Part shown: positions 1 through 8,477 of the stretch, in pieces
Numbering within the stretch: position 1 is the first letter of the stretch
How the letters are laid out: each line of letters starts with the position of its first letter
Assembly: GCF_023155855.1 (NCBI RefSeq)
Contig: NZ_JAKNUT010000009.1
Coordinates: 62,001 to 126,000 of the forward strand
Length of the DNA stretch: 64,000 nt
From: Microbacterium aoyamense
Lineage (GTDB): Bacteria > Actinomycetota > Actinomycetes > Actinomycetales > Microbacteriaceae
Direction of reading: 5' to 3'
Notes under the pieces: model-generated
Seen by the model: only the letters and a program-made list of their open reading frames with translations
What the model was told of the DNA's origin: nothing
The model's database searches: none
Translations under genes and position numbers: made by a program

Positions 1-308
1 AGGCATGGTTGCGAGGGCTCGGCGCCGTGGCGATCGACAACCTGATGGAGGACGCCGCAACCGCCGAGATCTCGCGCAGCCAGGTCTGGCAGTGGATCCA
101 CCAGGATCGCCGCACCGAGGACGGCACGCAGATCACGCGCGAGTACATCGAGGAGCTGATCTCGCAGGTGCTGGGCGAGGTGGACCGCCGCGACGGTGAC
201 CGCTTCGACGACGCCGCCGCGATCTTCCGCGAGGTGGCGCTCGGCACCGACTTCCCGGCCTTCCTGACCCTGCCGGCGTACGCCAAGTACCTCACCGACA
301 ACGACTGA
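1..308 (+). CDS. aceB: Malate synthase A, C-terminal part (cut by window edge)
   Basis: The open frame enters from the left edge (first full codon at base 3) and ends with TGA at 306-308, leaving about 101 C-terminal residues. The stretch LRGLGAVAIDNLMEDAATAE, followed by an SQVWQW segment and a helical end, is the typical C-terminal domain of malate synthase A. This enzyme condenses glyoxylate with acetyl-CoA to give malate. The catalytic core lies outside the window. Isocitrate lyase begins 29 bases downstream on the same strand, so both glyoxylate-shunt enzymes are probably co-transcribed. The identification is strong from the family pattern and the neighbour. Confidence 0.93.
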   Translation, partial: AWLRGLGAVAIDNLMEDAATAEISRSQVWQWIHQDRRTEDGTQITREYIEELISQVLGEVDRRDGDRFDDAAAIFREVALGTDFPAFLTLPAYAKYLTDND

Positions 309-337
309 CCCGCAGCATCCCGAATCAAGGAACAGAC

Positions 338-1933
338 ATGACCACTTATCAGGACGACATCCAGGCCGTCGAGGCTCTGAAAGAGAGCAACGGCTCGAGC
401 TGGGATGCCATCAACCCCGAGTACGTCGCGCGGATGCGCGCGCAGAACCGCTTCAAGACCGGTCTCGAGATCGCGCAGTACACCGCCGACATCATGCGTC
501 GCGACATGACCGAGTACGACGCCGACTCGTCGGTCTATACCCAGTCGCTCGGCGTCTGGCACGGCTTCATCGGGCAGCAGAAGCTCATCTCGATCAAGAA
601 GCACCTGAAGTCGACGAACAAGCGCTACCTCTACCTCTCGGGCTGGATGGTCGCCGCGCTCCGTTCGGAGTTCGGCCCCCTCCCCGATCAGTCGATGCAC
701 GAGAAGACGTCGGTCCCGGCCCTCATCGAAGAGCTCTACACGTTCCTGCGTCAGGCGGATGCCCGCGAGCTCGACCTGCTGTTCACGAAGCTGGATGCCG
801 CGCGCCTCGCAGGCGACGAGACGGCGGTCGAGTTCATCCAATCCCAGATCGACAACTACGAGACCCACGTCGTGCCGATCATCGCCGACATCGACGCCGG
901 CTTCGGCAACCCCGAGGCGACGTATCTGCTGGCGAAGAAGATGATCGAGGCGGGCGCGTGCGCCATCCAGATCGAGAACCAGGTGTCGGATGAGAAGCAG
1001 TGCGGCCACCAGGACGGCAAGGTCACGGTGCCGCACGACGACTTCATCGCGAAGCTCAACGCGGTGCGCTACGCGTTCCTCGAGCTCGGGATCGACAACG
1101 GCGTCATCGTCGCCCGCACCGATTCGCTCGGCGCCGGTCTGACGCAGAAGTTGGCCGTCTCGCACACCCCCGGCGACCTCGGCGATCAGTACAACGCGTT
1201 CCTCGATGTCGAAGAGATCGAGGCCTCGGACCTCGGCGACGGGGATGTCATCATCAAGCGCGACGGCAAGCTGCTGCGCCCGAAGCGCCTGGCCAGCAAC
1301 CTCTACCAGTTCCGCAGCGGGACCGGCGAGGAGCGCTGCGTGCTCGACTGCATCACATCGCTGCGCAACGGCGCCGACCTGCTGTGGATCGAGACCGAGA
1401 AGCCGCACGTCGAGCAGATCGCGGGCATGGTCGACGCCATCCGCGAGGAGATCCCGAACGCGAAGCTCGTCTACAACAACAGCCCGTCGTTCAACTGGAC
1501 GCTCAACTTCCGTCAGCAGGCCTACGACCTGCTCGTGGAGCAGGGCGCGGATGTCTCGGGCTACGACCGTGCCGACCTGATGAACGTGTCGTACGACGAC
1601 ACCGAACTCGGTCGCCTCGCCGACGAGAAGATCCGCTCGTTCCAGCAGGACGGCTCGGCTCGCGCCGGCATCTTCCATCACCTCATCACGCTGCCGACGT
1701 ACCACACGGCCGCGCTGTCGACGGATGACCTCGCCAAGGGCTACTTCGGCGACGAGGGCATGCTCGCCTACGTCAAGGGCGTGCAGCGTCGCGAGATCCG
1801 CGAGGGCATCGCCACCGTCAAGCACCAGAACATGGCGGGCTCCGACATCGGCGACAACCACAAGGAGTACTTCGCCGGCGACGCGGCCCTCAAGGCGGGC
1901 GGCAAGGACAACACGATGAACCAGTTCGGCTGA
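338..1933 (+). CDS. aceA: Isocitrate lyase, long (531 aa) form
   Basis: Cleaves isocitrate to succinate and glyoxylate, the first step of the glyoxylate shunt. The 531-residue protein has the TIM-barrel signature with the catalytic cysteine in K-Q-C-G-H (Cys222) rather than the E. coli K-K-C-G-H, and the metal-binding IADIDAGFGN segment at about 182-191. It is about 100 residues longer than E. coli AceA. Length and the KQCGH variant resemble the Pseudomonas aeruginosa-type enzyme, a comparison made from memory. The start is ATG with AAGGAA about 6 bases upstream. It follows malate synthase in one operon and is followed by a hairpin. Confidence 0.96.
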   Translation: MTTYQDDIQAVEALKESNGSSWDAINPEYVARMRAQNRFKTGLEIAQYTADIMRRDMTEYDADSSVYTQSLGVWHGFIGQQKLISIKKHLKSTNKRYLYLSGWMVAALRSEFGPLPDQSMHEKTSVPALIEELYTFLRQADARELDLLFTKLDAARLAGDETAVEFIQSQIDNYETHVVPIIADIDAGFGNPEATYLLAKKMIEAGACAIQIENQVSDEKQCGHQDGKVTVPHDDFIAKLNAVRYAFLELGIDNGVIVARTDSLGAGLTQKLAVSHTPGDLGDQYNAFLDVEEIEASDLGDGDVIIKRDGKLLRPKRLASNLYQFRSGTGEERCVLDCITSLRNGADLLWIETEKPHVEQIAGMVDAIREEIPNAKLVYNNSPSFNWTLNFRQQAYDLLVEQGADVSGYDRADLMNVSYDDTELGRLADEKIRSFQQDGSARAGIFHHLITLPTYHTAALSTDDLAKGYFGDEGMLAYVKGVQRREIREGIATVKHQNMAGSDIGDNHKEYFAGDAALKAGGKDNTMNQFG

Positions 1934-1950
1934 GTTCACACGGAGACGAT

Positions 1951-1982
1951 GGATGCCTCGGGCCTTCGGATCCGGGGCATCC
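1951..1982 (+). terminator. Hairpin after isocitrate lyase
   Basis: GGATGCC at 1951-1957 pairs with GGCATCC at 1976-1982, with further partial pairing inside. It lies 18 bases after the aceA stop and lacks a clear T tract, so it is an intrinsic-like terminator or a 3' stabilising stem. Confidence 0.5.
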
Positions 1983-2097
1983 GTCGTGTCGCACGCGATC
2001 CGGATGCCGCTCGATCCGAGGAATCAGTGCAGGCACGGGTACCGCGGGGCGGCTTTTCGGGCGACACTGGGTCCACCCGCTTCCGAAGGGAGCCGTC

Positions 2098-3060
2098 GTG
2101 CGTGTCCGAACGGTCGTCGTGCCGGCCGTCGTCCTGGGCGCCGCGGCGCTCTCGGGGTGCACGGCGACAGAGCCCCGCCCGACCGACTCGCCCGACCCGA
2201 TGGCGAGTGCCGAGCGCATCGCGTACACCTACGAGCAGCCGCCGCGTTCGGGTCGCCTCGCCCTGTGGACGGTGAATGCCGACGGCAACGATCCACAGCC
2301 GGTGGGTGATCAGCTCGGCCAATTCCCCGATTGGAGTCCCGACCGCGCGCACCTGCTGTTCGACTTCTTCGACGAGGACGGCGCGGTGCACGTCGGCCGC
2401 ATCGCTCCCGACGGAACGGGATTCGCGCAGCTGACCGATGACGTCTTCAGCGGCGAGCCCGATTACTCGCCGGACGGGTCGACCATCGTGCTGTCGAAAT
2501 CTCCCGTCGCGGATGAGGACGCCCCGGGATTCACGCAGACCCTGTGGCTCATGAACGCGGACGGAACCGACCCACGACCCCTCCTCGAACCCGCGGACGC
2601 GGGGTTCGACTACGAAGGAGAGTTCTCGCCCGACGGCGCCGAGATCGTCTTCACCCGCATCGACCCCGCAACCGGCCACAGCGCGCTCTTCATCGTCGCC
2701 GCAGATGGCACCGGCATCCGGCAGCTCACCCCCTTCGACGACTTCGTCGAGCATCCGCGCTGGTCTCCTGACGGCGCGACGATCGTCTACAACGTGCAGC
2801 ACAGCGCCGATCTGGGCGATCCGCGCAACGGCATCTGGACCGTTCCGTCGTCCGGAGGCGATCCATCCATACTCCTCGCGACGACGAGCGAGATGCATCC
2901 GATCAAGCCCGACTACTCCCCCGACGGCGAGCGCATCGCGTTCGGATGCAAGTATCTCGAATCAGACAACGAAGAGCTGTGCGTGATGGATGCCGACGGC
3001 ACCGACGTAACGCGGCTCACGCAGACACCGGGCAACGAGAACAACATCGTCTGGGATTGA
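2098..3060 (+). CDS. TolB-like beta-propeller lipoprotein
   Basis: A 320-aa exported lipoprotein: the signal peptide ends in a lipobox (A-A-L-S-G-C, Cys about residue 21), so it should be anchored on the outer face of the membrane. The rest is built of repeated PD40 blades (PDWSPD, PDYSPDG, GEFSPDG, PRWSPDG, PDYSPDG), as in the TolB C-terminal propeller. Such propellers are binding scaffolds. No catalytic domain is visible and the ligand is unknown. The start is GTG with GAAGGGA about 7 bases before it. It appears to be a single-gene unit after the aceA hairpin. Confidence 0.82.
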   Translation: MRVRTVVVPAVVLGAAALSGCTATEPRPTDSPDPMASAERIAYTYEQPPRSGRLALWTVNADGNDPQPVGDQLGQFPDWSPDRAHLLFDFFDEDGAVHVGRIAPDGTGFAQLTDDVFSGEPDYSPDGSTIVLSKSPVADEDAPGFTQTLWLMNADGTDPRPLLEPADAGFDYEGEFSPDGAEIVFTRIDPATGHSALFIVAADGTGIRQLTPFDDFVEHPRWSPDGATIVYNVQHSADLGDPRNGIWTVPSSGGDPSILLATTSEMHPIKPDYSPDGERIAFGCKYLESDNEELCVMDADGTDVTRLTQTPGNENNIVWD

Positions 3061-3124
3061 CGTCGATCCGCGCTGCACCCGCACGACGCCCTTCACGTAA
3101 CGTCACCGATGAAAGGGACACGAC

Positions 3125-3460
3125 ATGCGATTCCTCATGCTGGTCATCTCGGACCCCGAGCTGGATTCCACCGAAGCACCGGTGCTCACGATCGAGGACT
3201 GGGTGCGCGAGACCGCCGAGAGCGGAGTCAACCTCGACGGCGATCGGCTCGAGCCGCCGAGTCGTGCCAAGACCGTCCGCCGGCGCGGCGGCCAGCTCCA
3301 CGTCACCGACGGGCCGTTCGCCGAGACGCGCGAGGTCATCGGCGGCTTCGACATCCTCGAGTGCGACGACATGGACCACGCGATCCGCGTCGCGGCGCGG
3401 CACCCCATGGCCACGCACGGCACGATCGAGCTGCGAGCGCTCTGGCCGCTCGATCTCTGA
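3125..3460 (+). CDS. YCII-related (DGPF-type) protein
   Basis: A 111-aa ferredoxin-like alpha/beta protein with the family hallmark T-D-G-P-F-A-E-T-R-E at about residues 60-69. Members occur beside sigma factors or as stand-alone proteins, and their biochemical role is not established. AAAGGGA precedes the ATG by about 7 bases. The stop touches the stop of the convergent membrane protein gene, with no intergenic base. No sigma factor partner is adjacent, so it stands alone here. Confidence 0.85.
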   Translation: MRFLMLVISDPELDSTEAPVLTIEDWVRETAESGVNLDGDRLEPPSRAKTVRRRGGQLHVTDGPFAETREVIGGFDILECDDMDHAIRVAARHPMATHGTIELRALWPLDL

Positions 3461-3775
3461 TCAGATCCGGCGCGACTCGGGCGCGACCACTGCCTCGGCC
3501 TCGCGCGCCCGATCGAGGCGCTGCCCCCGGACTCCACCCGCGATCGCCCACGCGAAGAGCCAGACCCCGAAGACCGCGACCAGGACCGTCGCGATGCGGA
3601 TCGCGGCATCCGTGTCGAACATGATCGTCAGACACCCGAGCGCGCCGAGGCCACCGACGATCGCGCCCACGGCGCCGATCCTCGTCACGACGCAGCCCTT
3701 CGCCAGCCACCATGCGACGCCGCCCGCGAACACGAGCGCGATCGCGAGCACCACGGAACCCCAGATCCACGTCAC
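3461..3775 (-). CDS. Small membrane protein, function unknown
   Basis: A protein of about 104 aa with three hydrophobic segments (roughly residues 5-25, 30-48 and 55-80) and a charged C-terminal tail. I do not recognise a family. A GTG at 3781 is also possible, but a TACCGT box at 3782-3787 lies exactly 6 bases before the in-frame GTG at 3775. This matches the leaderless arrangement seen repeatedly in this window, so 3775 is preferred. It converges tail to tail with the YCII gene. Confidence 0.6.
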   Translation of the reverse strand: MTWIWGSVVLAIALVFAGGVAWWLAKGCVVTRIGAVGAIVGGLGALGCLTIMFDTDAAIRIATVLVAVFGVWLFAWAIAGGVRGQRLDRAREAEAVVAPESRRI

Positions 3776-3781
3776 GAGCAC

Positions 3782-3787
3782 ACGGTA
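3782..3787 (-). promoter_or_regulatory. Leaderless -10 box (TACCGT)
   Basis: TACCGT ends 6 bases before the GTG at 3775. If it is the -10 element, the transcript begins at the start codon. Confidence 0.45.
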
Positions 3788-3867
3788 TCGCTTCCGCGAT
3801 CGCCGCGGTGTACACCGGGCAGGCCGATTTCATCGATGCGGACCATGAGCTCGCCCGCCGTCGCCGG

Positions 3868-3873
3868 TAGCCT
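3868..3873 (+). promoter_or_regulatory. Leaderless -10 box (TAGCCT)
   Basis: TAGCCT ends 6 bases before the GTG of the aminotransferase. The GGAGG in between abuts the start codon and is too close to act as a Shine-Dalgarno site, which supports leaderless translation. Confidence 0.6.
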
Positions 3874-3879
3874 CGGAGG

Positions 3880-5106
3880 GTGACCCATTCGACAGGCTCA
3901 GGGACCGCCGAACGCGCTCCCCTCTCCCGCAAGCTCAGTGCCATCGCCGAATCCGCGACCCTCAAGGTGGACGCCAAGGCCAAGGCCCTCCAAGCCGCCG
4001 GCCGTCCCGTCATCTCGTACGCGGCCGGTGAGCCCGACTTCGCGACGCCGTCGTTCATCGTGGATGCCGCGGCCTACGCGCTGCAGGACCCGGCGAACTT
4101 CCGCTACACCCCCGCTGTCGGCCTCCCTGTCCTGCGCGAGGCGATCGCCGCCAAGACACTGCGTGACTCCGGCCTCGAGGTCGATCCGTCGCAGATCGTC
4201 GTGACCAACGGCGGCAAGCAGGCGGTCTATCAGGCCTTCCAGGCGGTCGTGAACCCGGGCGACGAGGTGCTCCTCCCCTCTCCGTTCTGGACGACGTACC
4301 CCGAGGCGATCGCGCTGGCGGACGGCATCCCCGTCGAGGTCTTCGCCGGGGCCGACCAGGACTACAAGGTGACGGTCGAGCAGCTCGAGGCGGCGCGGAC
4401 CCCGAAGACGACCGTGCTGGTGTTCGTCTCGCCGTCCAACCCGACCGGCGCCGTCTACACGCTCGAAGAGACCAAGGCGATCGGCGAATGGGCCGTCGAG
4501 CACGGCATCTGGATCATCTCGGACGAGATCTACCAGAACCTCGTCTACGAGGGCGTGCGGGCGACATCCATCGTCGAGGCGGTTCCGGATGCCGCGGCGC
4601 AGACCATCCTCGTCAACGGCGTGGCCAAGACCTACGCGATGACGGGCTGGCGTGTGGGCTGGATGGTCGGACCCAAGGACGCCATCAAGCTCGCAGCCAA
4701 CCTCCAGTCGCACCTGTCGAGCAATGTCAACAACATCGCGCAGCGCGCGACGCTCGCCGCGCTCACCGGCCCGCAGACCGAGGCCGAGGACTTCCGTGTC
4801 GCGTTCGACCGTCGCCGCCGCCTCATCGTCGGCGAGCTCGCGAAGATCGAGGGGGTCGTGGTGCCCAACCCGCTCGGTGCGTTCTACGCCTACCCCGACG
4901 TGCGGGGCCTGCTCGGGCGGGAGTGGCGGGGCACGACGCCGACGACCTCGCTCGAGCTCGCCGATCTGATCCTCGAAGAGGCCGAGGTCGCCGTGGTTCC
5001 AGGCGAGGCGTTCGGCCCCTCGGGCTACCTGCGGCTCTCGTACGCCCTCGGCGACGAGGCCCTGCTCGAGGGCGTGCGCCGCATGCAGGAGCTCTTCTCG
5101 AACTGA
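3880..5106 (+). CDS. aspC: Class I/II aminotransferase, aspartate-type
   Basis: A PLP-dependent fold-type I aminotransferase of 408 aa. It carries YAAGEPDF near residue 47, the SPSNPTGAVY segment, the D-E-I-Y pocket, and the PLP-binding lysine in N-G-V-A-K-T-Y-A-M-T-G-W-R (about residues 247-259), followed by the C-terminal arginine in YLRLSYA. Transamination of aspartate with 2-oxoglutarate is the usual role, though alanine or aromatic substrates cannot be excluded. Translation probably starts at GTG 3880 on a leaderless transcript. It is followed by a long inverted repeat. The symbol is by family only. Confidence 0.88.
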   Translation: MTHSTGSGTAERAPLSRKLSAIAESATLKVDAKAKALQAAGRPVISYAAGEPDFATPSFIVDAAAYALQDPANFRYTPAVGLPVLREAIAAKTLRDSGLEVDPSQIVVTNGGKQAVYQAFQAVVNPGDEVLLPSPFWTTYPEAIALADGIPVEVFAGADQDYKVTVEQLEAARTPKTTVLVFVSPSNPTGAVYTLEETKAIGEWAVEHGIWIISDEIYQNLVYEGVRATSIVEAVPDAAAQTILVNGVAKTYAMTGWRVGWMVGPKDAIKLAANLQSHLSSNVNNIAQRATLAALTGPQTEAEDFRVAFDRRRRLIVGELAKIEGVVVPNPLGAFYAYPDVRGLLGREWRGTTPTTSLELADLILEEAEVAVVPGEAFGPSGYLRLSYALGDEALLEGVRRMQELFSN

Positions 5107-5130
5107 TCTCGGCGCGGTCGTCGATCGCCA

Positions 5131-5174
5131 CTCCTTCCGTTCGTCGTCCTGGTCAGACGATACGAACGAAGGAG
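5131..5174 (+). promoter_or_regulatory. Inverted repeat that masks the ribosome-binding site of the next gene
   Basis: CTCCTTC (5131-5137) pairs with GAAGGAG (5168-5174), GTTCGT (5139-5144) with ACGAAC (5162-5167), and CGTC (5145-5148) with GACG (5156-5159), around a 7-base loop. The GAAGGAG arm is the Shine-Dalgarno sequence of the 48-aa gene starting at 5181. The fold would block initiation, or it could serve as a terminator for the aminotransferase. Both readings are inference. Confidence 0.6.
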
Positions 5175-5180
5175 TCGACG

Positions 5181-5327
5181 ATGAGCATGCCGCAGTTCTT
5201 GGCGGAATTCGTGATGGGCATCGGCGGGGCGCACCCCGAACCGCGGTCCGTCATCCTCGCGATGCTCGCGGAGGATGCCCGACCGGCCGAGACCGACGAC
5301 CCTGTCAGTCCACGATCCGGTCGCTGA
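5181..5327 (+). CDS. 48-aa protein with hairpin-occluded Shine-Dalgarno
   Basis: A short gene supported by a strong GAAGGAG six bases before the ATG. It encodes 48 residues with a hydrophobic, glycine-containing N-terminal half (FLAEFVMGIGG) and a charged, proline-rich tail. I do not recognise a family. The last 23 bases overlap the 3' end of the convergent protease gene. Its ribosome-binding site is one arm of a strong inverted repeat, so expression may depend on unfolding. Confidence 0.55.
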   Translation: MSMPQFLAEFVMGIGGAHPEPRSVILAMLAEDARPAETDDPVSPRSGR

Positions 5328-6782
5328 CCGGCGACTCGTTGCCGGCCATATCGAAGCCGACGGCGCAGAATCTCACGGGCAGGTCGGCTGCCTCGATGAA
5401 GAACGACTGACGCACGTAGGGCCGATACGCCGCGCGATCTGTGCAGTCGGTGTCGTCGGGCGGCCCGAACAGCACCTGGATGTCGGCGATGTCGGGGATG
5501 TCGAAGAGCGGGTCGACCATCGTCACGTCGCCCATGTCCTGCACGGAGAGCTCGGGGGCGAAGTCCGGCGGGATCGCGTCGATCGTGAAGACGAATCGTG
5601 CCGCCAGGGACTCCTCGCCCGGAACGGCGGCGCAGGCGAGCACGAAGCCGTTCTCGGCGGGCAGCGTCATCGGCACCGTCACCGGCTCCTCCGCGTCCGC
5701 AGCGACGGCGAACGTGTCGCCACCGACGTAAGCCGCGGCATCCGTGCACGACGACGCGTCGCCGAGCGGCAGGTTCGCGACGATGCCGACCGAGACGTCC
5801 GTGCCGCTGCGCAGCTCGAGGTCGGCGTCCGGCCACCGCCGTCCTCGCCGTTCGCGCCGTAGATGCCTCCGCCCGAGACGTCCCACAGCGTGGTGACCTC
5901 GAGCGGGCACGCGCCCCCGAGGGCGAAGACGCCGCCCGGGAAGCACGATCCGATCCCCGCGACCCGAACTCCGTAACTCGTCTCGGGCACGAACACGGCG
6001 GCCGCGCCATCGACCTCGCACGGCTTGCCGAGGTAGCAGGTGTCTCCGCGCTCGACGGGCACGCCTGTATTGGTCGTGTTCACGATCGACACCACCTCGC
6101 CGTCCGCGATGAGCGGAGAACCCGACGACCCGCCGAGCACGCCCGGGCAGTCGTTGCGCTGGGCGGCCAGCCAGAGCCACGAGAACTCGATGACGTCCTT
6201 CGTCGCCCCCACGGCGCAGTCTCCGCGGCGCAGCACCCAGTCGTCGTCCTCGAGACCCTGGGTCGGCGCGGCGACGTTGACGACGACTTCTCCCTCCGCC
6301 GGCGGATCCGCGGCGATCTCGAGCGGCACCGCGCCTGCCGAGCGCAGTTCACCGAGCGTCGCATCCAGCTGCACGATCGCGACGTCGGTGCCGCGCATGG
6401 TGGCGTACTCGATTCGCGATGCCGCGACCCGCAGTCGATCGTCGTCCGCCGTGTCGGCCGTCTGGAAGAACGTCGCCTCGCCGAACGCCTCCTCGTCGAC
6501 GATCGTCTTGTTCGCGGGAGCTCCGTCCAGCCCCACGCAGTGACCGTTGGTCAGCACGTACGCGGGTGCTGTGTCGGCCCCGGTCTCGATGAGCGTCGCC
6601 GTGCAGCGCGAGGCGAGGTCGACCACCGCGACGCCGCCGAACGCGGCGAGGTCGTCCGCCGTGAGGGGTGCGCCGAGTTCGGGGAGGGATGCCGTGGGCT
6701 TCGGTTCAGGGCCTGCACCCACTGCACAGCCGGCCAGCAGCAGCATCCCGATCACGACTGCGATCGCCGGCGTCCTCCGCAT
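5305..6782 (-). pseudogene. Trypsin-like serine protease lipoprotein, frameshifted
   Basis: The N-terminal frame (6782 down to about 5840) has a signal peptide with lipobox L-L-L-A-G-C and the S1 catalytic triad: His in L-T-N-G-H-C, Asp in G-T-D-V-A-I-V-Q-L, and Ser in G-G-S-S-G-S-P. Near 5830-5848 this frame turns into arginine/serine-rich nonsense that stops at 5679. The neighbouring frame continues sensibly (from W-P-D-A-D-L-E-L) for about 175 more residues to a stop at 5305. One base has therefore been gained or lost, or mis-sequenced. The uninterrupted product would be about 490 aa. The ATG at 6782 has GGAGG five bases upstream. Confidence 0.78.
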
Positions 6783-6893
6783 GCGCACCTCCGTTCGCAG
6801 GCTACTGCGAACCGAGGTGGTATCGAGCAGCGCGGCGGTCGCTTACGGTTGAAGGTGGCACGAAATGCTCGTCGCCGTGCAGAGGGGTTCCCC

Positions 6894-7295
6894 ATGAAGA
6901 TCGTCGAGTCAGCCGACTGGCGCAGTTCGATCCCGTTCGACACCCCTGTCCTGGTCGCCGACCTCATTCCCGGCGAGCCGACGCGGTGCGCGGCATGCGG
7001 TGCGGATTCCGAGTCGTTCGATCGCACCGAGCTGTGGGCCTACAAGCACCAGCACCCCAACAACCACAGCGGGTACGTGCGGTTCTACTGTCGTGAACAC
7101 GTCCCCGCACCTGCGCGGCCCGCGCCCGTCGAGAGCAAGCCCGCCCGCCGCGCGCCGCGCAGGGAGAGCGTGCCGCGGACGGGGCCGCGCCCGGCATCTG
7201 CCGATCCCGATCCGACGCGGGCGCTGTGCCCGGACTGCTTCGTCGAGGTCTCAGCGACCGGCGTGTGCGGCATGTGCGGCACACGCGTCAGTTGA
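6894..7295 (+). CDS. Small zinc-ribbon protein, function unknown
   Basis: A 133-aa protein with a folded N-terminal part containing C-A-A-C and Y-C-R-E-H (about residues 32-67), a basic and proline-rich linker (about 70-110), and a C-terminal C-P-D-C...C-G-M-C zinc ribbon. The eight cysteine/histidine ligands suggest two zinc sites. The function is unknown. I believe similar proteins occur across Microbacteriaceae. The start is ATG with GAGGGG seven bases before it. It converges on murB. Confidence 0.72.
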   Translation: MKIVESADWRSSIPFDTPVLVADLIPGEPTRCAACGADSESFDRTELWAYKHQHPNNHSGYVRFYCREHVPAPARPAPVESKPARRAPRRESVPRTGPRPASADPDPTRALCPDCFVEVSATGVCGMCGTRVS

Positions 7296-7332
7296 CCTGA
7301 GCGAAGCGGATCGGACGACGCAGCCGACCCGA

Positions 7333-8472
7333 CTAGAGCTCGACGCCGACGAGCACCGGCTCGGGCTGGAGGATGAGCCCGAACTCGGACTGCACACGAC
7401 CCTGGATGAACCGCGCGAGCTGCGCGAGTTCGGCGGCGGTCGCCCCACCGCGGTTCGTGAGAGCGAGCGCGTGCTTCGTCGACAGACCCGCCCGCGAGGA
7501 TCGCGCGAGACGGAAGCCCTTGCCGATCCCCGCGTGCTCGATGAGCCACGCCGCGCTGACCTTGACGTCGGACTCGCGGAGCTCGCTCGGGGGCACGTAG
7601 CCGTCGAAGGCCTCCAGGGGAATCACGACGACGGGATCCAGTTCGGGGGTCATCGGCCAGCGAGGGCACTCGGCGGGCAGGGTGCGGGCGAACCCGGCCG
7701 AGACGATCGCGTTCTGGAAGAACGATCCCGCACTGTAGGTGTCGGGATCGGCGGCGTCGAGCACCATGCCCTTGCGTGCTCGCGTCGCGAGCACGTGGTC
7801 CCGGATCCAGCGGACGCTGACGGCGTCGGACGCACCGAGACCGAGCGCCGTGCGCAGCTGCTCCCCGGGAATGGTGCGCTCGGCGTGGCCCACCTCTTCG
7901 AGCTCGAGGGTGACTGAGAGGATGACGGCGGAGCGTGCCGGCACCGAGCCGTAGTGGTGCTTGAAGACCGAGGTGCGGAAGCCCAGCCCGAGGTCCTCCG
8001 CGCCGACCGTCGAGATCTCACCGTCGACCTCGTCGATGAGGTCCACCTCGACGAGGGTCTGGACGATCTCCTGACCGTAGGCTCCGACGTTCTGCACGGG
8101 GGCGGCCCCGACGGTGCCGGGGATGCCCGACATCGCCTCGATCCCCGCGAGTCCTGCTTCCACCGCATACGCGACGAGATCGTCCCACCCGTGACCGGCC
8201 TGCACGCGCAGGCGCACGTGACCCGGTCGGGGCGACGGCAGCACCTCGATGCCTTCCGTCAGCACGCGCACGACGGTGCCGTCGAACGCATCGTCGCCGA
8301 CGAAGAGGTTCGAACCGCCACCGAGGACGAGCACGGCGTCGCCTTCGCTCCAGACCTCGCGCAGCGCCCCGACGAGCTCGTCGGTCGTGTGCGCGTCGAT
8401 CATGCGCTCGGGTGCGCCGCCCGTGCGCAGCGTCGTGAGCTGCGCGAGCGGGATCGGAGTGACGTCGGGCAT
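7333..8472 (-). CDS. murB: UDP-N-acetylenolpyruvoylglucosamine reductase
   Basis: A 379-aa type I MurB that reduces UDP-GlcNAc-enolpyruvate to UDP-MurNAc with NADPH and FAD in peptidoglycan synthesis. It shows the FAD-binding L-G-G-G-S-N motif (about residues 50-55), I-P-G-T-V-G-A-A-P-V-Q-N-V-G-A-Y-G-Q-E, and the catalytic serine in A-G-S-F-F-Q-N near residue 243. It sits last in a three-gene run with two MaoC half-dehydratases, 5 bases after the preceding stop, so it is probably co-expressed with them. Confidence 0.96.
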   Translation of the reverse strand: MPDVTPIPLAQLTTLRTGGAPERMIDAHTTDELVGALREVWSEGDAVLVLGGGSNLFVGDDAFDGTVVRVLTEGIEVLPSPRPGHVRLRVQAGHGWDDLVAYAVEAGLAGIEAMSGIPGTVGAAPVQNVGAYGQEIVQTLVEVDLIDEVDGEISTVGAEDLGLGFRTSVFKHHYGSVPARSAVILSVTLELEEVGHAERTIPGEQLRTALGLGASDAVSVRWIRDHVLATRARKGMVLDAADPDTYSAGSFFQNAIVSAGFARTLPAECPRWPMTPELDPVVVIPLEAFDGYVPPSELRESDVKVSAAWLIEHAGIGKGFRLARSSRAGLSTKHALALTNRGGATAAELAQLARFIQGRVQSEFGLILQPEPVLVGVEL

Positions 8473-8477
8473 ACCGG

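Noticed and set aside
5830..5850. Programmed -1 ribosomal frameshift in the trypsin-like gene
   Set aside because: No X-XXY-YYZ slippery heptamer or clear downstream pseudoknot is visible. Mutation or sequence error is simpler.
5598..6893. Upstream plus-strand extension of the zinc-ribbon gene
   Set aside because: Antisense to the protease gene and Arg-rich. The real start has a good ribosome-binding site at 6894.
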